This document shows positions 1 to 8,676 of a DNA stretch of 64,000 nt, piece after piece. Made by a program: the position numbers and the translations under genes. The stretch is from UBA1479 sp040216635 (GTDB taxonomy: Bacteria; Pseudomonadota; Alphaproteobacteria; Rhodospirillales; Casp-alpha2): contig JAVJOU010000016.1 of the NCBI GenBank assembly GCA_040216635.1, forward strand, positions 116,204-180,203. The letters are read 5' to 3'. A model generated the notes under the pieces. It made no database searches and was not told the DNA's origin. It saw nothing but the letters and a program-made list of their open reading frames with translations. The stretch's first letter is position 1, and each line of letters opens with the position of its first letter.

Positions 1-68
1 CACCATGCGGAATATCAGCGCTATATGACCTTGGCCATAGCCTGGGAGACGTAGGTAAGCCCGTTTAA

Positions 69-671
69 TTACCGTTTTATTTCAAGGGCGGCCTCCAACT
101 CGCGAATACGGGCATGCAGCGGCTCGACCGCACGGGCGATGTCCGCTTCCGTAAAGCGGGGCGTGATGTGTTGCGGGCAATTGATGTCCCAGGCCGTGAT
201 CTCGAACACCATGGCCTGTTCCGGCGTACCGTCGGCATAATCCGTATCGGTCAGGCTTTGGATCAGCACCGGGTCGTCTTCGACGACACGCGCCGTGCCC
301 CAGATTTTCACGCGCCGCCGGTTGGCGTAATCCATCAGAAAAATGAACGCTTTGGAATTATCCTGCAGATTGCCCTGGCTGATATATTGGCGGTTGCCCG
401 TGAAATCGGCGAAGGCGAGCGTCCGGTCGTTGATCACCTTAAGGAATCCCGGCCGGCCGCCCCGGTGCTGAATATAGGGCTGACCACCGGCATTGGCCGT
501 CGCTAGGTAGAAGGAATCGCGGGCCGCGATGAAGGCCGCCAGATCGGGCGTCACCCGGTCCTGCCAGCCGCCCTTCGCTTCCATCTTGGCATAACCATTC
601 CGCGAGCCCTTGCGGCCTTGAATGGTTTTAACCGTATCCGTAAAGGCCACATCCGATGTGTAAGTGGTCAT
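69..671 (-). CDS. pyridoxamine 5'-phosphate oxidase family protein
   Basis: 200 aa. The sequence looks like the split-barrel FMN-binding fold of the PNPOx superfamily: an N-terminal stretch ending in AKMEAKGGW, then DLAAFIAARDSFYLATANAGG, QPYIQHRGGRPGFLKV and the strand IWGTARVVEDD. Members reduce or bind flavins, and many stand-alone copies have no assigned substrate. The ATG at 671 is the first in frame. A palindrome at 694-713 sits 22 bases upstream, so the gene is probably single and repressor-controlled. The C-terminal 25 residues are helical and charged. The family call is firm and the substrate is unknown. Confidence 0.85.
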   Translation of the reverse strand: MTTYTSDVAFTDTVKTIQGRKGSRNGYAKMEAKGGWQDRVTPDLAAFIAARDSFYLATANAGGQPYIQHRGGRPGFLKVINDRTLAFADFTGNRQYISQGNLQDNSKAFIFLMDYANRRRVKIWGTARVVEDDPVLIQSLTDTDYADGTPEQAMVFEITAWDINCPQHITPRFTEADIARAVEPLHARIRELEAALEIKR

Positions 672-693
672 GACAAACGCCTATCAATATTAA

Positions 694-713
694 AACAGAA
701 TATTCATTCTGTT
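694..713. promoter_or_regulatory. 20-bp palindromic operator upstream of the PNPOx-like gene
   Basis: AACAGAAT-ATTC-ATTCTGTT: perfect 8-bp arms around a 4-base centre, in an A+T-rich stretch immediately before the start codon at 671. Size and symmetry fit a dimeric repressor site of TetR or MarR type, which is inference. No regulator gene of that kind is visible next to it, although sequence left of the window is unseen. Confidence 0.55.
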
Positions 714-783
714 AAATACATGCCCAGACACCTTCCCACAAGTCACGGATTGGTGACTGTCGGCAAGGAGCGCGCTTTGGCCC

Positions 784-2013
784 TTAGTTTTTGACGACGT
801 TGGGCTCGGAATCGGGAATGACCAGAACCATCAGATTGGCGACCAGGATCGTTCCCGCCAACAGGTAGAATACGGCCGTCAGCCCCCAGGTATCGGCGAT
901 CAGGCCGCAAAGCGGCGGCAGTGCCAGATTGAAGGCCGATTGCGTGCCGAACAGCAGGCTCATGGAACTGCCGCTTAAGTGTGCCGGGGTGATGTCCATC
1001 ATCCAGCTGTGCATCACCGGCCGCGCGGCATAGAGCGAAAAGCCCAGAAGCGATACCCCGACAACCAATAGCATCTGGCTGTCCAGCAAGGTGATGATGG
1101 CCAACACGATCGTGGTGCCGGTAAAACCCGCCATGACCACGGGACGTCGGCCGGACCGGTCCGACCAGATACCCGCCAGCGGTGTCGCGATCAGCCCACC
1201 GACCTGCATAGCCATGAGGGTTGCCCCCACCGCCGTCGCCGCCATGCCCATTTCGTCCGCCAGATAAAGCGGCAGGAACATCAACAGCCCCATCAGCGTC
1301 ACCGTGCGGAAGCCGGACATGACGCATAGGCCGACAACCCAGCGGTTTTTCAGCAGCATCTTCATGCCGCCCAGGTAATCCTTGCCGGAAAGCTTGTTCT
1401 TGGCCGAGGCTTCGTTGGCGGCCTTGTCCCGCGCATTGAGGGTCAGCAGCAGTAACAATGCGATGACGAAAACGGGCAACGACGCGATCGTCGCGGCTTC
1501 ACGCCAACCCAGCCAGACCAATAGGAACCCGGCGGCCAGCGGTGCGATGGCATCGCCGACGCTGGCCCCCAGCGCATGCAGCGAAAGCGCATAGCCTTTC
1601 TTCTGCGGATAGGCCGAGGACAGATATGAAATGGCCGGCGGATGCCACAGATTGTTGGTCGCCCCGATGAAGGCCAGCAGAACGAACACGGACCAGAACC
1701 CGCCGGCCCATTGCATGGCGGCCAGGGCCGCCGCCCCGATAACCAGGGCGATGACCTGCAGGAACACGCGCCGGCCGACCAAATCGACCGCCGCACCCGA
1801 GCCGAAATTGGCGATAAAGCTGAACAAATGGAAGGACGTCAGGATCAGACCGGCTTCGGTATAGCTGATCCCCAGGTCTTGGCGCAGCCAGGGAACCATC
1901 AGGTAATAGACGGCGATGATCCAATGCGTTCCGCCATGACCCAGGCCGATCATCCAGGCAGGCCATTGGTCGCGCAAAGGTATTCCCGTCAATCGTTCGA
2001 TGGCTGCTCCCAA
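784..2013 (-). CDS. MFS transporter
   Basis: 409 aa with about twelve hydrophobic segments. The loop-2/3 signature reads AAVDLVGRRVFL and the loop-8/9 copy reads GIWSDRSGRRPVVM, both typical of the major facilitator superfamily in the inner membrane. The best start is TTG at 2013, because AAGGAG lies 7 bases before it and no ATG is as well placed. The gene is divergent from the crotonase operon at 2185. The shared 171-base promoter region holds a GTATAC palindrome (2068-2079), so the transporter may import the substrate of that operon. Substrate unknown. Confidence 0.85.
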   Translation of the reverse strand: MGAAIERLTGIPLRDQWPAWMIGLGHGGTHWIIAVYYLMVPWLRQDLGISYTEAGLILTSFHLFSFIANFGSGAAVDLVGRRVFLQVIALVIGAAALAAMQWAGGFWSVFVLLAFIGATNNLWHPPAISYLSSAYPQKKGYALSLHALGASVGDAIAPLAAGFLLVWLGWREAATIASLPVFVIALLLLLTLNARDKAANEASAKNKLSGKDYLGGMKMLLKNRWVVGLCVMSGFRTVTLMGLLMFLPLYLADEMGMAATAVGATLMAMQVGGLIATPLAGIWSDRSGRRPVVMAGFTGTTIVLAIITLLDSQMLLVVGVSLLGFSLYAARPVMHSWMMDITPAHLSGSSMSLLFGTQSAFNLALPPLCGLIADTWGLTAVFYLLAGTILVANLMVLVIPDSEPNVVKN

Positions 2014-2067
2014 GATGGGTCTCCTTGACCGAACCGCATTCTACCCGGTGGCCGGAGGCGGTTAGTG

Positions 2068-2079
2068 ATTGTATACAAA
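2068..2079. promoter_or_regulatory. GTATAC palindrome, site A
   Basis: ATTGTATACAAA lies between divergent genes starting at 2013 and 2185. The core TTGTATACAA is a perfect palindrome. Related sites are at 31140, 51003, 54102 and 61560. The form resembles operators of GntR-family (FadR/VanR-like) repressors; the assignment to a family is inference. Confidence 0.6.
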
Positions 2080-2184
2080 GGCCGGTCAATTTACCCTGTC
2101 GCCTCGCGATTTAACAAGTTGGACCATCAGCCGCATTGATCCGGCAACGGTCCACACAAAAACAAGGACTTAGAGGAACTACCC

Positions 2185-2994
2185 ATGGACGGATTTACGA
2201 TGGACGGCGTGACGGAACAGCTTGTCGTCGAGAAAAAGGACGGAGTCGGCTACATCCGGTTCGACAATCAGGCCAAGCGCAACGCCATGACCTTCGAAAT
2301 GTGGCGCGATCTGCCGGCCGTGCTGGACGATTTCATGGCCGACGACAGCGTGCGCGTGGTCGTCGTTTCGGGCCAGGGCGGTAAGGCATTCTGCGCCGGG
2401 GCCGATATTTCCCAATTCGAAAAGAACCGTTCCACCGAAGAAGGCGTGAAAATCTATAACGCCGCGACGGAAAAGGCATCGGAATGCCTGCGTTCGTTCC
2501 TGAAACCCACGATTGCCAAAATCGAAGGCCCCTGCGTCGGCGGCGGCGTCGGCATTGCGACCTGCTGCGACATCCGTATCGCCGAGGAAGGCTCCATCTT
2601 CGCCATTCCGGCGGCCAAGCTGGGCCTGGGCTACCGTGTCGACGGCCTGAAGCCGTTCGTCGATTTGGTCGGCCCGTCCTTCGCCAAGGAAGTGTTCTAT
2701 ACGGCCCGCCCGTTCACGGCGCTTGAGGCCAAGGACATGGGCTTGGTGAACCGGGTATTGCCCCGCCCCATGCTCGACCATTATGTCGCCGACTACACCC
2801 GCCGCATCGCCGAAAACGCACCCCTGACCATCAAAGCCGTCAAAGTCGTGGTCGCGGAAAGCGTCAAGGGTGACAGTGTGCGCGACCTGGACCTCTGCGC
2901 CCAGGTGGTCAAGGATTGCTTTGATTCCGCTGATTACACCGAAGGCCGCACGGCCTTCATGGAAAAGCGCAAGCCGCAATTCAAAGGCAAGTAA
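2185..2994 (+). CDS. enoyl-CoA hydratase/isomerase family protein
   Basis: 269 aa crotonase-fold protein. The oxyanion-hole motifs are FCAGADISQF (about residues 69-78) and GPCVGGGVGIATCCDIRIA (about 115-133). The usual catalytic Pro-Glu pair that follows is replaced (IPAAKLGLGYRVDG), while the second Glu is kept (AKEVFYTAR). It may therefore not be a true hydratase: isomerase, decarboxylase or hydrolase chemistry is possible. Start at 2185 follows AGAGGA. A second in-frame ATG at 2200 is less well spaced. First gene of a four-gene plus-strand operon that continues with ketopantoate-reductase-like, PrpD and dehydrogenase genes. Confidence 0.85.
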   Translation: MDGFTMDGVTEQLVVEKKDGVGYIRFDNQAKRNAMTFEMWRDLPAVLDDFMADDSVRVVVVSGQGGKAFCAGADISQFEKNRSTEEGVKIYNAATEKASECLRSFLKPTIAKIEGPCVGGGVGIATCCDIRIAEEGSIFAIPAAKLGLGYRVDGLKPFVDLVGPSFAKEVFYTARPFTALEAKDMGLVNRVLPRPMLDHYVADYTRRIAENAPLTIKAVKVVVAESVKGDSVRDLDLCAQVVKDCFDSADYTEGRTAFMEKRKPQFKGK

Positions 2995-3022
2995 CACCAA
3001 ACAACAACAAGGCAAACGATCC

Positions 3023-3940
3023 ATGCGCATCGCCATTATGGCAACCGGCGGGGTTGGCGGGTACTTCGGTGCCCGTCTGGCCGCCGCCGGACACGACATC
3101 CACTTCATCGCCCGGGGCGCCCACCTGAAAGCCATCCGCGAAGACGGCCTGCGGGTTTCCAGCGCCAACGGCGACCTTCATCTGACCGACGTGTCCGTGA
3201 CCGACAATCCGGCCGACATCGGCCCTGTCGACGCGCTGATGTTCGCGGTCAAACTGTGGGACACGGAAACCGCCGCCGACATGTGCAAACCGATGGTCGG
3301 CCCGGACACCCTGGTCGTCCCGTTCCAGAACGGCGTGCGCAGCGTTTCCGTGCTCAGCGAACGCCTGGGTGCGGCGCATGTCGCGGGCGGCGTTGCCCAT
3401 ATTGCCGCCGTGATCGGCGGGCCGGGGCTGATCGACCATACGGGGACCATGGCCCGCCTGACGGTCGGTGAAGTCGACGGCAAAACCACTCCCCGGATCG
3501 AAGCCCTGGTCGCGGCCTTCGCCGACGCCGGGTTCGACCACAAGCTGGCCGACGACATCACCCGCGCGATTTGGGAGAAATTCATCTTCCTGTCCTCGCT
3601 CAGCGGTCTGACGTCGCTGTGCCGCCAGCCGGCGGGACCGATCCGCGAAAATCCGGATTCCCGGGCCCTGTTCGAAGCCGCGATTCATGAAACCACCGCC
3701 GTCGGCCGGGCCGAGGGCGTCGCCTTGCCGGATCACACGGAATCCAAAACCATCAAATTCCTCGACGGCCTGCCGCCGGTCATGAAGGCGTCCATGCTGC
3801 ACGACCTCGAAGCCGGTCGACGTTTAGAACTGCCTTGGCTTTCGGGGGAAGTCGTTCGCTTAGGCAAAAAACACGGTATCCCGACGCCAGTCCACGCTGC
3901 CGTCCTCGGCGCGCTGACCTTCTACGCCGACGGCGCCTGA
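3023..3940 (+). CDS. 2-dehydropantoate 2-reductase family protein
   Basis: 305 aa. The N-terminal Rossmann motif GVGGYFGARLAAAG matches ketopantoate reductase (PanE/ApbA), followed by VKLWDTE and PFQNGV, and a C-terminal helical domain with WEKFIFLSSLSGLTSL and the conserved ELPWLSGEVVRLGKKHGIPTP. Family members reduce 2-oxo acids with NADPH. The open frame runs further upstream, but the ATG at 3023 opens directly on the Rossmann strand. Lying inside a catabolic operon, it more likely acts on an operon-specific oxo or hydroxy acid than in pantothenate synthesis. Confidence 0.85.
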   Translation: MRIAIMATGGVGGYFGARLAAAGHDIHFIARGAHLKAIREDGLRVSSANGDLHLTDVSVTDNPADIGPVDALMFAVKLWDTETAADMCKPMVGPDTLVVPFQNGVRSVSVLSERLGAAHVAGGVAHIAAVIGGPGLIDHTGTMARLTVGEVDGKTTPRIEALVAAFADAGFDHKLADDITRAIWEKFIFLSSLSGLTSLCRQPAGPIRENPDSRALFEAAIHETTAVGRAEGVALPDHTESKTIKFLDGLPPVMKASMLHDLEAGRRLELPWLSGEVVRLGKKHGIPTPVHAAVLGALTFYADGA

Positions 3941-3970
3941 TCACGACCAACTCTGGGAGGAGAATCCGCC

Positions 3971-5366
3971 ATGTCCACCCTCGAAACTTCGGCCCTGTGG
4001 CCGTTCGCCAAGTATACCGCCGACCTGAAACCGCAAGACCTGCCGGCGGACGTTCTGCATGCCGCCAAGCGCTGCCTCCTGGATTGGTTCGCGGCCGCCC
4101 TGCCCGGCACGGTGATCGAGCCGGCAACCCTGCTGACGGCAGCGTTCGAGGACTGCATCGGGCGCGGCGGGGCACGGCTCTATCCCTCCGGCGACACGAC
4201 CGACGCTCGCACGGCGGCTTTCATTAATGGGGCAGCATCCCATACGGTGGAATTCGACGATATCTACCGCAACGCCCTTTACCATCCGGGGGTGCCGGTT
4301 ATTTCGGCGGCCCTGGCCATCGCACAGGCACGGGGGGGTCAGCGGTGCCCGGCTTTTGACCGGTATCGTCGCGGGCTATGAGGTTTCGAACCGGCTGGGG
4401 GCCGCCGCAAACCCGGCCCATTACGAGTTCTGGCACACCACCGGCACCATCGGCACCCTGGGTGCCGCGGCGGCGGCGGCCAATATCCTGGGCCTTTCGC
4501 CACAGCAAACCCTGCACACCTTGGCCAACGCGACGACCTTGGCGGCAGGTCTGCAACAGGCATTCCGCGCCGATGCCATGGCCAAACCCTTGCACGGATC
4601 GCATGCGGCGGAACGGGGCGTGTCCATGGCGCTCGCCGCCGAACAGGGCGTGACCGGCGCCCCCGACATCCTGGAAGGCCCACGCGGCTTCGGCAATGCC
4701 ATGTGCCTGAACGGCCTGGCCGACGAACAACCCGATTGGGCCAAGGCCGCATCGACCTTGGGTCAGGACTATCTGATCAAGCAGACCACGACCAAGAACC
4801 ATTCCGCCTGCGGCCATGTGCATGCCGCCGTGGACGGCGTGCTGCTGCTGGCCCGCGAGCACGACCTGACACCTCGCGATGTAAAGGAAATCCGCGTCGG
4901 CAGCTATCAGAAGGCCGAGGAAATCTGCGGCAACACCAATCCGACAACCGCATTCGAGGCGAAATTCTCACTGGTCTACTGCTGTGCCGCCGCCATGTTA
5001 TGGGGCAGCGTGCGCATGGCTGCGTTCACACCGGACCGCCTGCAGGACACGGCGGTGCGCGATCTGATGACCCGTATCACCCTGACCACGGACCCGGAAT
5101 GCCAAGGCAATTTCCCCGATCTGCGCTCCGCCAAGGTTGAGATCGAAACCACCGACGGCCGTGTCGTCAGCCATTACGCGCCGACCCGTAAGGGTGATCC
5201 GGATGCGCCGCTTTCCGATGCGGAATTGGAAGACAAATACCGCGATCTGGCCACGGATGTATTGGGCGCGGACGGTGCCGAAAGCCTGTTGGCCGCCATC
5301 TGGTCGATCGACGCCCTGGACAACGCCCGCGATCTGGTCGCCGCCCCCGCCCAGGCAGCGCAATAG
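3971..5366 (+). pseudogene. MmgE/PrpD family protein, frameshifted
   Basis: Two overlapping frames together give a complete MmgE/PrpD protein of about 464 aa. The first frame ends after AALAIAQARG and the second continues with SGARLLTGIVAGYEVSNRLG. Dropping one G from the 7-G run at 4332-4338 restores a single frame with no other defect. Family members include 2-methylcitrate dehydratase, cis-aconitate decarboxylase and other dicarboxylate isomerases or dehydratases. GGGAGG precedes the ATG at 3971. The intact state on both sides of the run suggests a sequencing or assembly slip, a recent mutation, or phase variation at the homopolymer. A second, intact PrpD lies at 20439-21839. Confidence 0.8.
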
Positions 5367-5367
5367 C

Positions 5368-6243
5368 ATGACCCGCAACACGCCGCGCCTGGGCTTTATC
5401 GGCTTCGGCGAGGCAGGGCCCTTGCTTGCCAAGGGCTTGTTGGCCGCCGGCCTTCCCGCCCCGATCACGGCCCGTGACATCCGCGATCGGCCCCCGGTCG
5501 AGGGTGTGACCATGGCCACAAGCATTGCCGAAGCCGTCGCCGCATCGGATTTCATTCTGTCGACCGTGACGGCGACCGAAGCCCTGGACGTCGCGAAAGA
5601 GGCCGCCCAAGCCCTGGAGGCCGGGCAGATCTACATGGACTTGAACTCGACCTCGCCCATGGTGAAGCAGAAGATCGCCGAAGTAATCAACCCGACCGGG
5701 GCGCGCTTCGTCGAGGTCGCGGTCATGGACGGTGTGCCCGGCAACAACCAAAAAGTTCCCATGTTGTTGGTCGGCACGGCGGCAAAGGATGTGATCGAGG
5801 CGCTGTCCCCTTACGGCGTCAACATGCGCGAATTCGGCACGGAATACGGCCGTGCCGCGGCGACCAAGATGTTCCGCTCCGTCCTGGTCAAGGGATTGGA
5901 AGCCTTGTTGCAGGAATGCGTATTGGGGGCGGAAAGCTACGGCGTCGCGGACGAGGTTTTTGAATCCATGAACCGCAGCTACGCCGGCAAGAACTTCGAC
6001 GATCTGGCCCATTTCCTGATGGGTCGTACGGCCATCCACGGCGCCCGCCGGGGACATGAACTGGAAGAGGTCGCCGATACGCTGCGCGAACTGGGGTTCG
6101 AGCCCTTCATGTGCGACGGCGGGGCCAAGCGCCTGAAATGGCTGGCTGACTTCGGCTTCAAGGACCAATACGGCGACGAGGCCCCCGAGGATTACCGCGA
6201 AATCTTTAAGCAGGTGCAAAAGGCGCGAAAGGCCGCATCGTAG
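5368..6243 (+). CDS. NAD(P)-dependent oxidoreductase (6-phosphogluconate dehydrogenase-like, DUF1932 type)
   Basis: 291 aa. The Rossmann motif GFIGFGEAGPLLAKGLLAAG is followed by the beta-hydroxyacid dehydrogenase substrate motif DLNSTSPMVKQKIA, VMDGVPGNNQKVPMLLVG and a C-terminal helical domain. This layout matches the 3-hydroxyisobutyrate/6-phosphogluconate dehydrogenase superfamily and its DUF1932 subgroup. Start ATG 5368 lies 1 base after the PrpD stop, so translation is probably coupled. Two stop codons (TAG TAG) end the operon. It likely oxidises a hydroxy acid made by the upstream enzymes. Confidence 0.83.
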   Translation: MTRNTPRLGFIGFGEAGPLLAKGLLAAGLPAPITARDIRDRPPVEGVTMATSIAEAVAASDFILSTVTATEALDVAKEAAQALEAGQIYMDLNSTSPMVKQKIAEVINPTGARFVEVAVMDGVPGNNQKVPMLLVGTAAKDVIEALSPYGVNMREFGTEYGRAAATKMFRSVLVKGLEALLQECVLGAESYGVADEVFESMNRSYAGKNFDDLAHFLMGRTAIHGARRGHELEEVADTLRELGFEPFMCDGGAKRLKWLADFGFKDQYGDEAPEDYREIFKQVQKARKAAS

Positions 6244-6307
6244 TAGCCGTTCACTGCCGGCCCCTTGCCAAGCGACGGCGGGGACGGCCAGATCGATCTG
6301 TATTGGA

Positions 6308-6553
6308 TCAATCGCCCGGTATGTTGTTGCCGTCCTCATCTCCATCGATGATGGGGTCCCGCGTCACCTGCTCTCCCGGCTTCGTCGTCTTGAGCAGCAG
6401 CATCACCAGAACGAACCCGCCCGCCAAAATCGAGATCACGAACGCATTGAAGTGGATGACGTGCAGTTTGACGTGCCCGACCGCATAGGTCAGAACGCAG
6501 ACGGCAATCAGCAGCAGCCAATGCCAGGGTTTACCGAGAAAGACCTCACGCAT
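6308..6553 (-). CDS. small two-helix membrane protein of the TRAP operon
   Basis: 81 aa: a first hydrophobic helix around WHWLLLIAVCVLTYAVG, a second around ISILAGGFVLVMLLLK, then an acidic tail (DPIIDGDEDGNN). It overlaps the 3' end of the TRAP permease gene by 8 bases and has its own GGAGG 9 bases before ATG 6553, so it is translated with the permease. I do not recognise a named family. By position it could be an accessory subunit of the TAXI-TRAP transporter, which normally lacks a separate DctQ. Confidence 0.75.
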   Translation of the reverse strand: MREVFLGKPWHWLLLIAVCVLTYAVGHVKLHVIHFNAFVISILAGGFVLVMLLLKTTKPGEQVTRDPIIDGDEDGNNIPGD

Positions 6554-8570
6554 CGGCCGAGCCCTCCGCTTTTTGTGTATTTCGCGTCGCCAGGAAACGA
6601 GCCCCCAGCATGATCACGGCCAGACAGGCCCCGCCCAATTCCAGGAAATAGTCCGGGAACCCGAACAGGCTGCCGGTCGGCGGCCATAGGATCAAGATGG
6701 CGGCGACAAGGACGATGGCGCGCTGCACCGTATCCATCGCCCCGCGGTACCATCCTTCGATCGCAACGGACAGAACCCACAGCCCGAACATGGTGACCAA
6801 GCCCGAATAGACCGTCAGCCACAGGGGGCCGACAAACAACAACGACGGGTTATAGACGAACACCAGCGGCACCAGGTATTTGGCGATGCCGACACGGGTC
6901 GATTCAATCGCGGTCGCCATGGGTGGCGTCTTGGCGATCCCGGCGGCCGCGAACGAGGCCAATGCGACGGGTGGCGTGATGGTCGACACGACGCCGAAGT
7001 AAAAGGCGAACATATGTGCTGCAATGGGCTCGACCCCCGCCTTGATCACGGCCGGAACGATCAGCGCCGCCACGGTGATATAGACAGCCGTGGTCGTGAT
7101 TCCCATGCCGAGAATGATCGCGGCGACACCGGTCAACGCCAGCAGGATCAGCAGGTTGCCGTCGGCAAGTTCGATCACCGACTGGGTGAACTTAAGCCCC
7201 AGCCCCGACACGAACACGGAGCCGATGATCAACCCGGCGCAGGCGCAGGCGATGGTCACGGGCATGGTCGTGCGAATGCCGCTTTCCAGGGCCGCGACCA
7301 TGTCCACGGGGCTCATCCGTGTTTCCTTGTTGATGAAGCTGAGCGCGAACATCGCGGCAATGCCCCAGAACGCGGACTTCATGGGGGTGTAGCCGGCGAT
7401 CAGGAAATAAACCAGAACCGCCACCGCGATCAGCAGATGCCAGCCCCGTTGCAGGACTTCCCCGACCCGGGGCAGCATGCTTTTGTCGATCCGCCCGATG
7501 TTGTGCTTCTCGGCTTCCAGATGGACCATGAAATAGATGGTCGCGAAATACAGGAAGGCCGGAATGGACGCGGCAATGATGATATCCGCGTAAGAAACGG
7601 CGAGGAATTCCGCCATGATGAAGGCAGCCGCCCCCATGATGGGCGGTGTGATCTGCCCGCCCGAAGACGCACAGGCCTCGACCGCGGCGGCAAACCGGGC
7701 GCGGTAGCCCAAATTCTTCATCAGAGGAATGGTAAACGATCCCGTGGTCACCACGTTGGCAACCGCCGACCCGGACACGGTGCCCATGAAACCGGACGCC
7801 ACGGCCGATGCCTTTGCCGGACCGCCGACCCGATGCCCCGTCAGCGCCACGGCCAAGTCGATGAAGAACTTGCCGGCGCCGGAACGGATCAGCAGCGAGC
7901 CGAAAATGATAAACAGAACGATATAGGTGGATGCGACGTGTATCGGGATCCCGAACATGCCGTTGGACGACATGAACAATTCGTCGATGAATTTTCCGAA
8001 CCGCACGGGCGGGCCATAGAAAAACCCGAAGAAATAATTGGCGTAGAGTGCGTGGAAAATGAAAAAGCCGGTGATGATCACCATGGCCCAGCCGACCGCA
8101 CGGCGGGTCGCTTCCAGCACCAGCATGATCAGGATGCCGCCGACGATAAGATCGGGCAGTTCCTTTTCCCCGAACCGCATGTGGAAGGCATCGATGTCGT
8201 AGATCGTCCAGACCTGGATGAACAGAACAAAGCCGACCAACACCAGATCGATCAGGAAGCCGAACATCCTAAGCCCGTTTTTCGGATTGCCGGGCTCGGT
8301 GATGGGATCGAGCATGGAATTTCGGAACAAGGGATGCGCCAGAAACGCCAGAACAAGCATGCCCGTCAAATGGATGGAGCGGAACGAGCGCCCTTCGGGC
8401 GTGCCGAATGCGGCCACGAACAGATGAAAGACGGCCAGCGAGATCGCAACGACCGCGCAAAACAGAAGAACAAGATGCACGGCATCCATCGGCCGACCGA
8501 GCATTAGGCGCTCGAGATAGCCGAGTTCGTGCTTTTCCTCGTAATGAATCTGGGAATTGGAAGCGTTCAT
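6546..8570 (-). CDS. TRAP transporter permease, fused 4TM/12TM subunit
   Basis: 674 aa, the length of the fused small-plus-large permease used with TAXI-type binding proteins. The N-terminal part (to about residue 180) has four to five hydrophobic segments. The DctM-like remainder carries GTVSGSAVANVVTTGSF and ASSGGQITPPIMGAAAF, the core ion/substrate motifs of the TRAP large subunit. It is a sodium- or proton-driven importer in the inner membrane. The ATG at 8570 follows AAGAG. It is transcribed after the binding-protein gene and separated from it by a stem-loop. Confidence 0.92.
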   Translation of the reverse strand: MNASNSQIHYEEKHELGYLERLMLGRPMDAVHLVLLFCAVVAISLAVFHLFVAAFGTPEGRSFRSIHLTGMLVLAFLAHPLFRNSMLDPITEPGNPKNGLRMFGFLIDLVLVGFVLFIQVWTIYDIDAFHMRFGEKELPDLIVGGILIMLVLEATRRAVGWAMVIITGFFIFHALYANYFFGFFYGPPVRFGKFIDELFMSSNGMFGIPIHVASTYIVLFIIFGSLLIRSGAGKFFIDLAVALTGHRVGGPAKASAVASGFMGTVSGSAVANVVTTGSFTIPLMKNLGYRARFAAAVEACASSGGQITPPIMGAAAFIMAEFLAVSYADIIIAASIPAFLYFATIYFMVHLEAEKHNIGRIDKSMLPRVGEVLQRGWHLLIAVAVLVYFLIAGYTPMKSAFWGIAAMFALSFINKETRMSPVDMVAALESGIRTTMPVTIACACAGLIIGSVFVSGLGLKFTQSVIELADGNLLILLALTGVAAIILGMGITTTAVYITVAALIVPAVIKAGVEPIAAHMFAFYFGVVSTITPPVALASFAAAGIAKTPPMATAIESTRVGIAKYLVPLVFVYNPSLLFVGPLWLTVYSGLVTMFGLWVLSVAIEGWYRGAMDTVQRAIVLVAAILILWPPTGSLFGFPDYFLELGGACLAVIMLGARFLATRNTQKAEGSADA

Positions 8571-8622
8571 GGGGCGCTCTTCGACGTCTATTTCAGGTCA
8601 ATCGGGACAAGGGGGAACGCGC

Positions 8623-8652
8623 CGGGAATACCGGAATTTACCGGCATTCCCG
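8623..8652 (-). other. stem-loop between TAXI binding protein and permease
   Basis: In the minus-strand transcript CGGGAAUGCCGG and CCGGUAUUCCCG pair over 12 positions (one G-U) around a 6-base loop. There is no run of U after it, so it is not a classical terminator. It more likely protects the upstream binding-protein mRNA from 3' decay. Confidence 0.6.
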
Positions 8653-8676
8653 ACACGAACACACGAACCCTTGATG

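Noticed and set aside
1..54. Open plus-strand frame ending in TAG at 52-54, possibly the C-terminus of a gene left of the window
   Set aside because: Only 17 codons are visible and they match nothing recognisable; too short to call.
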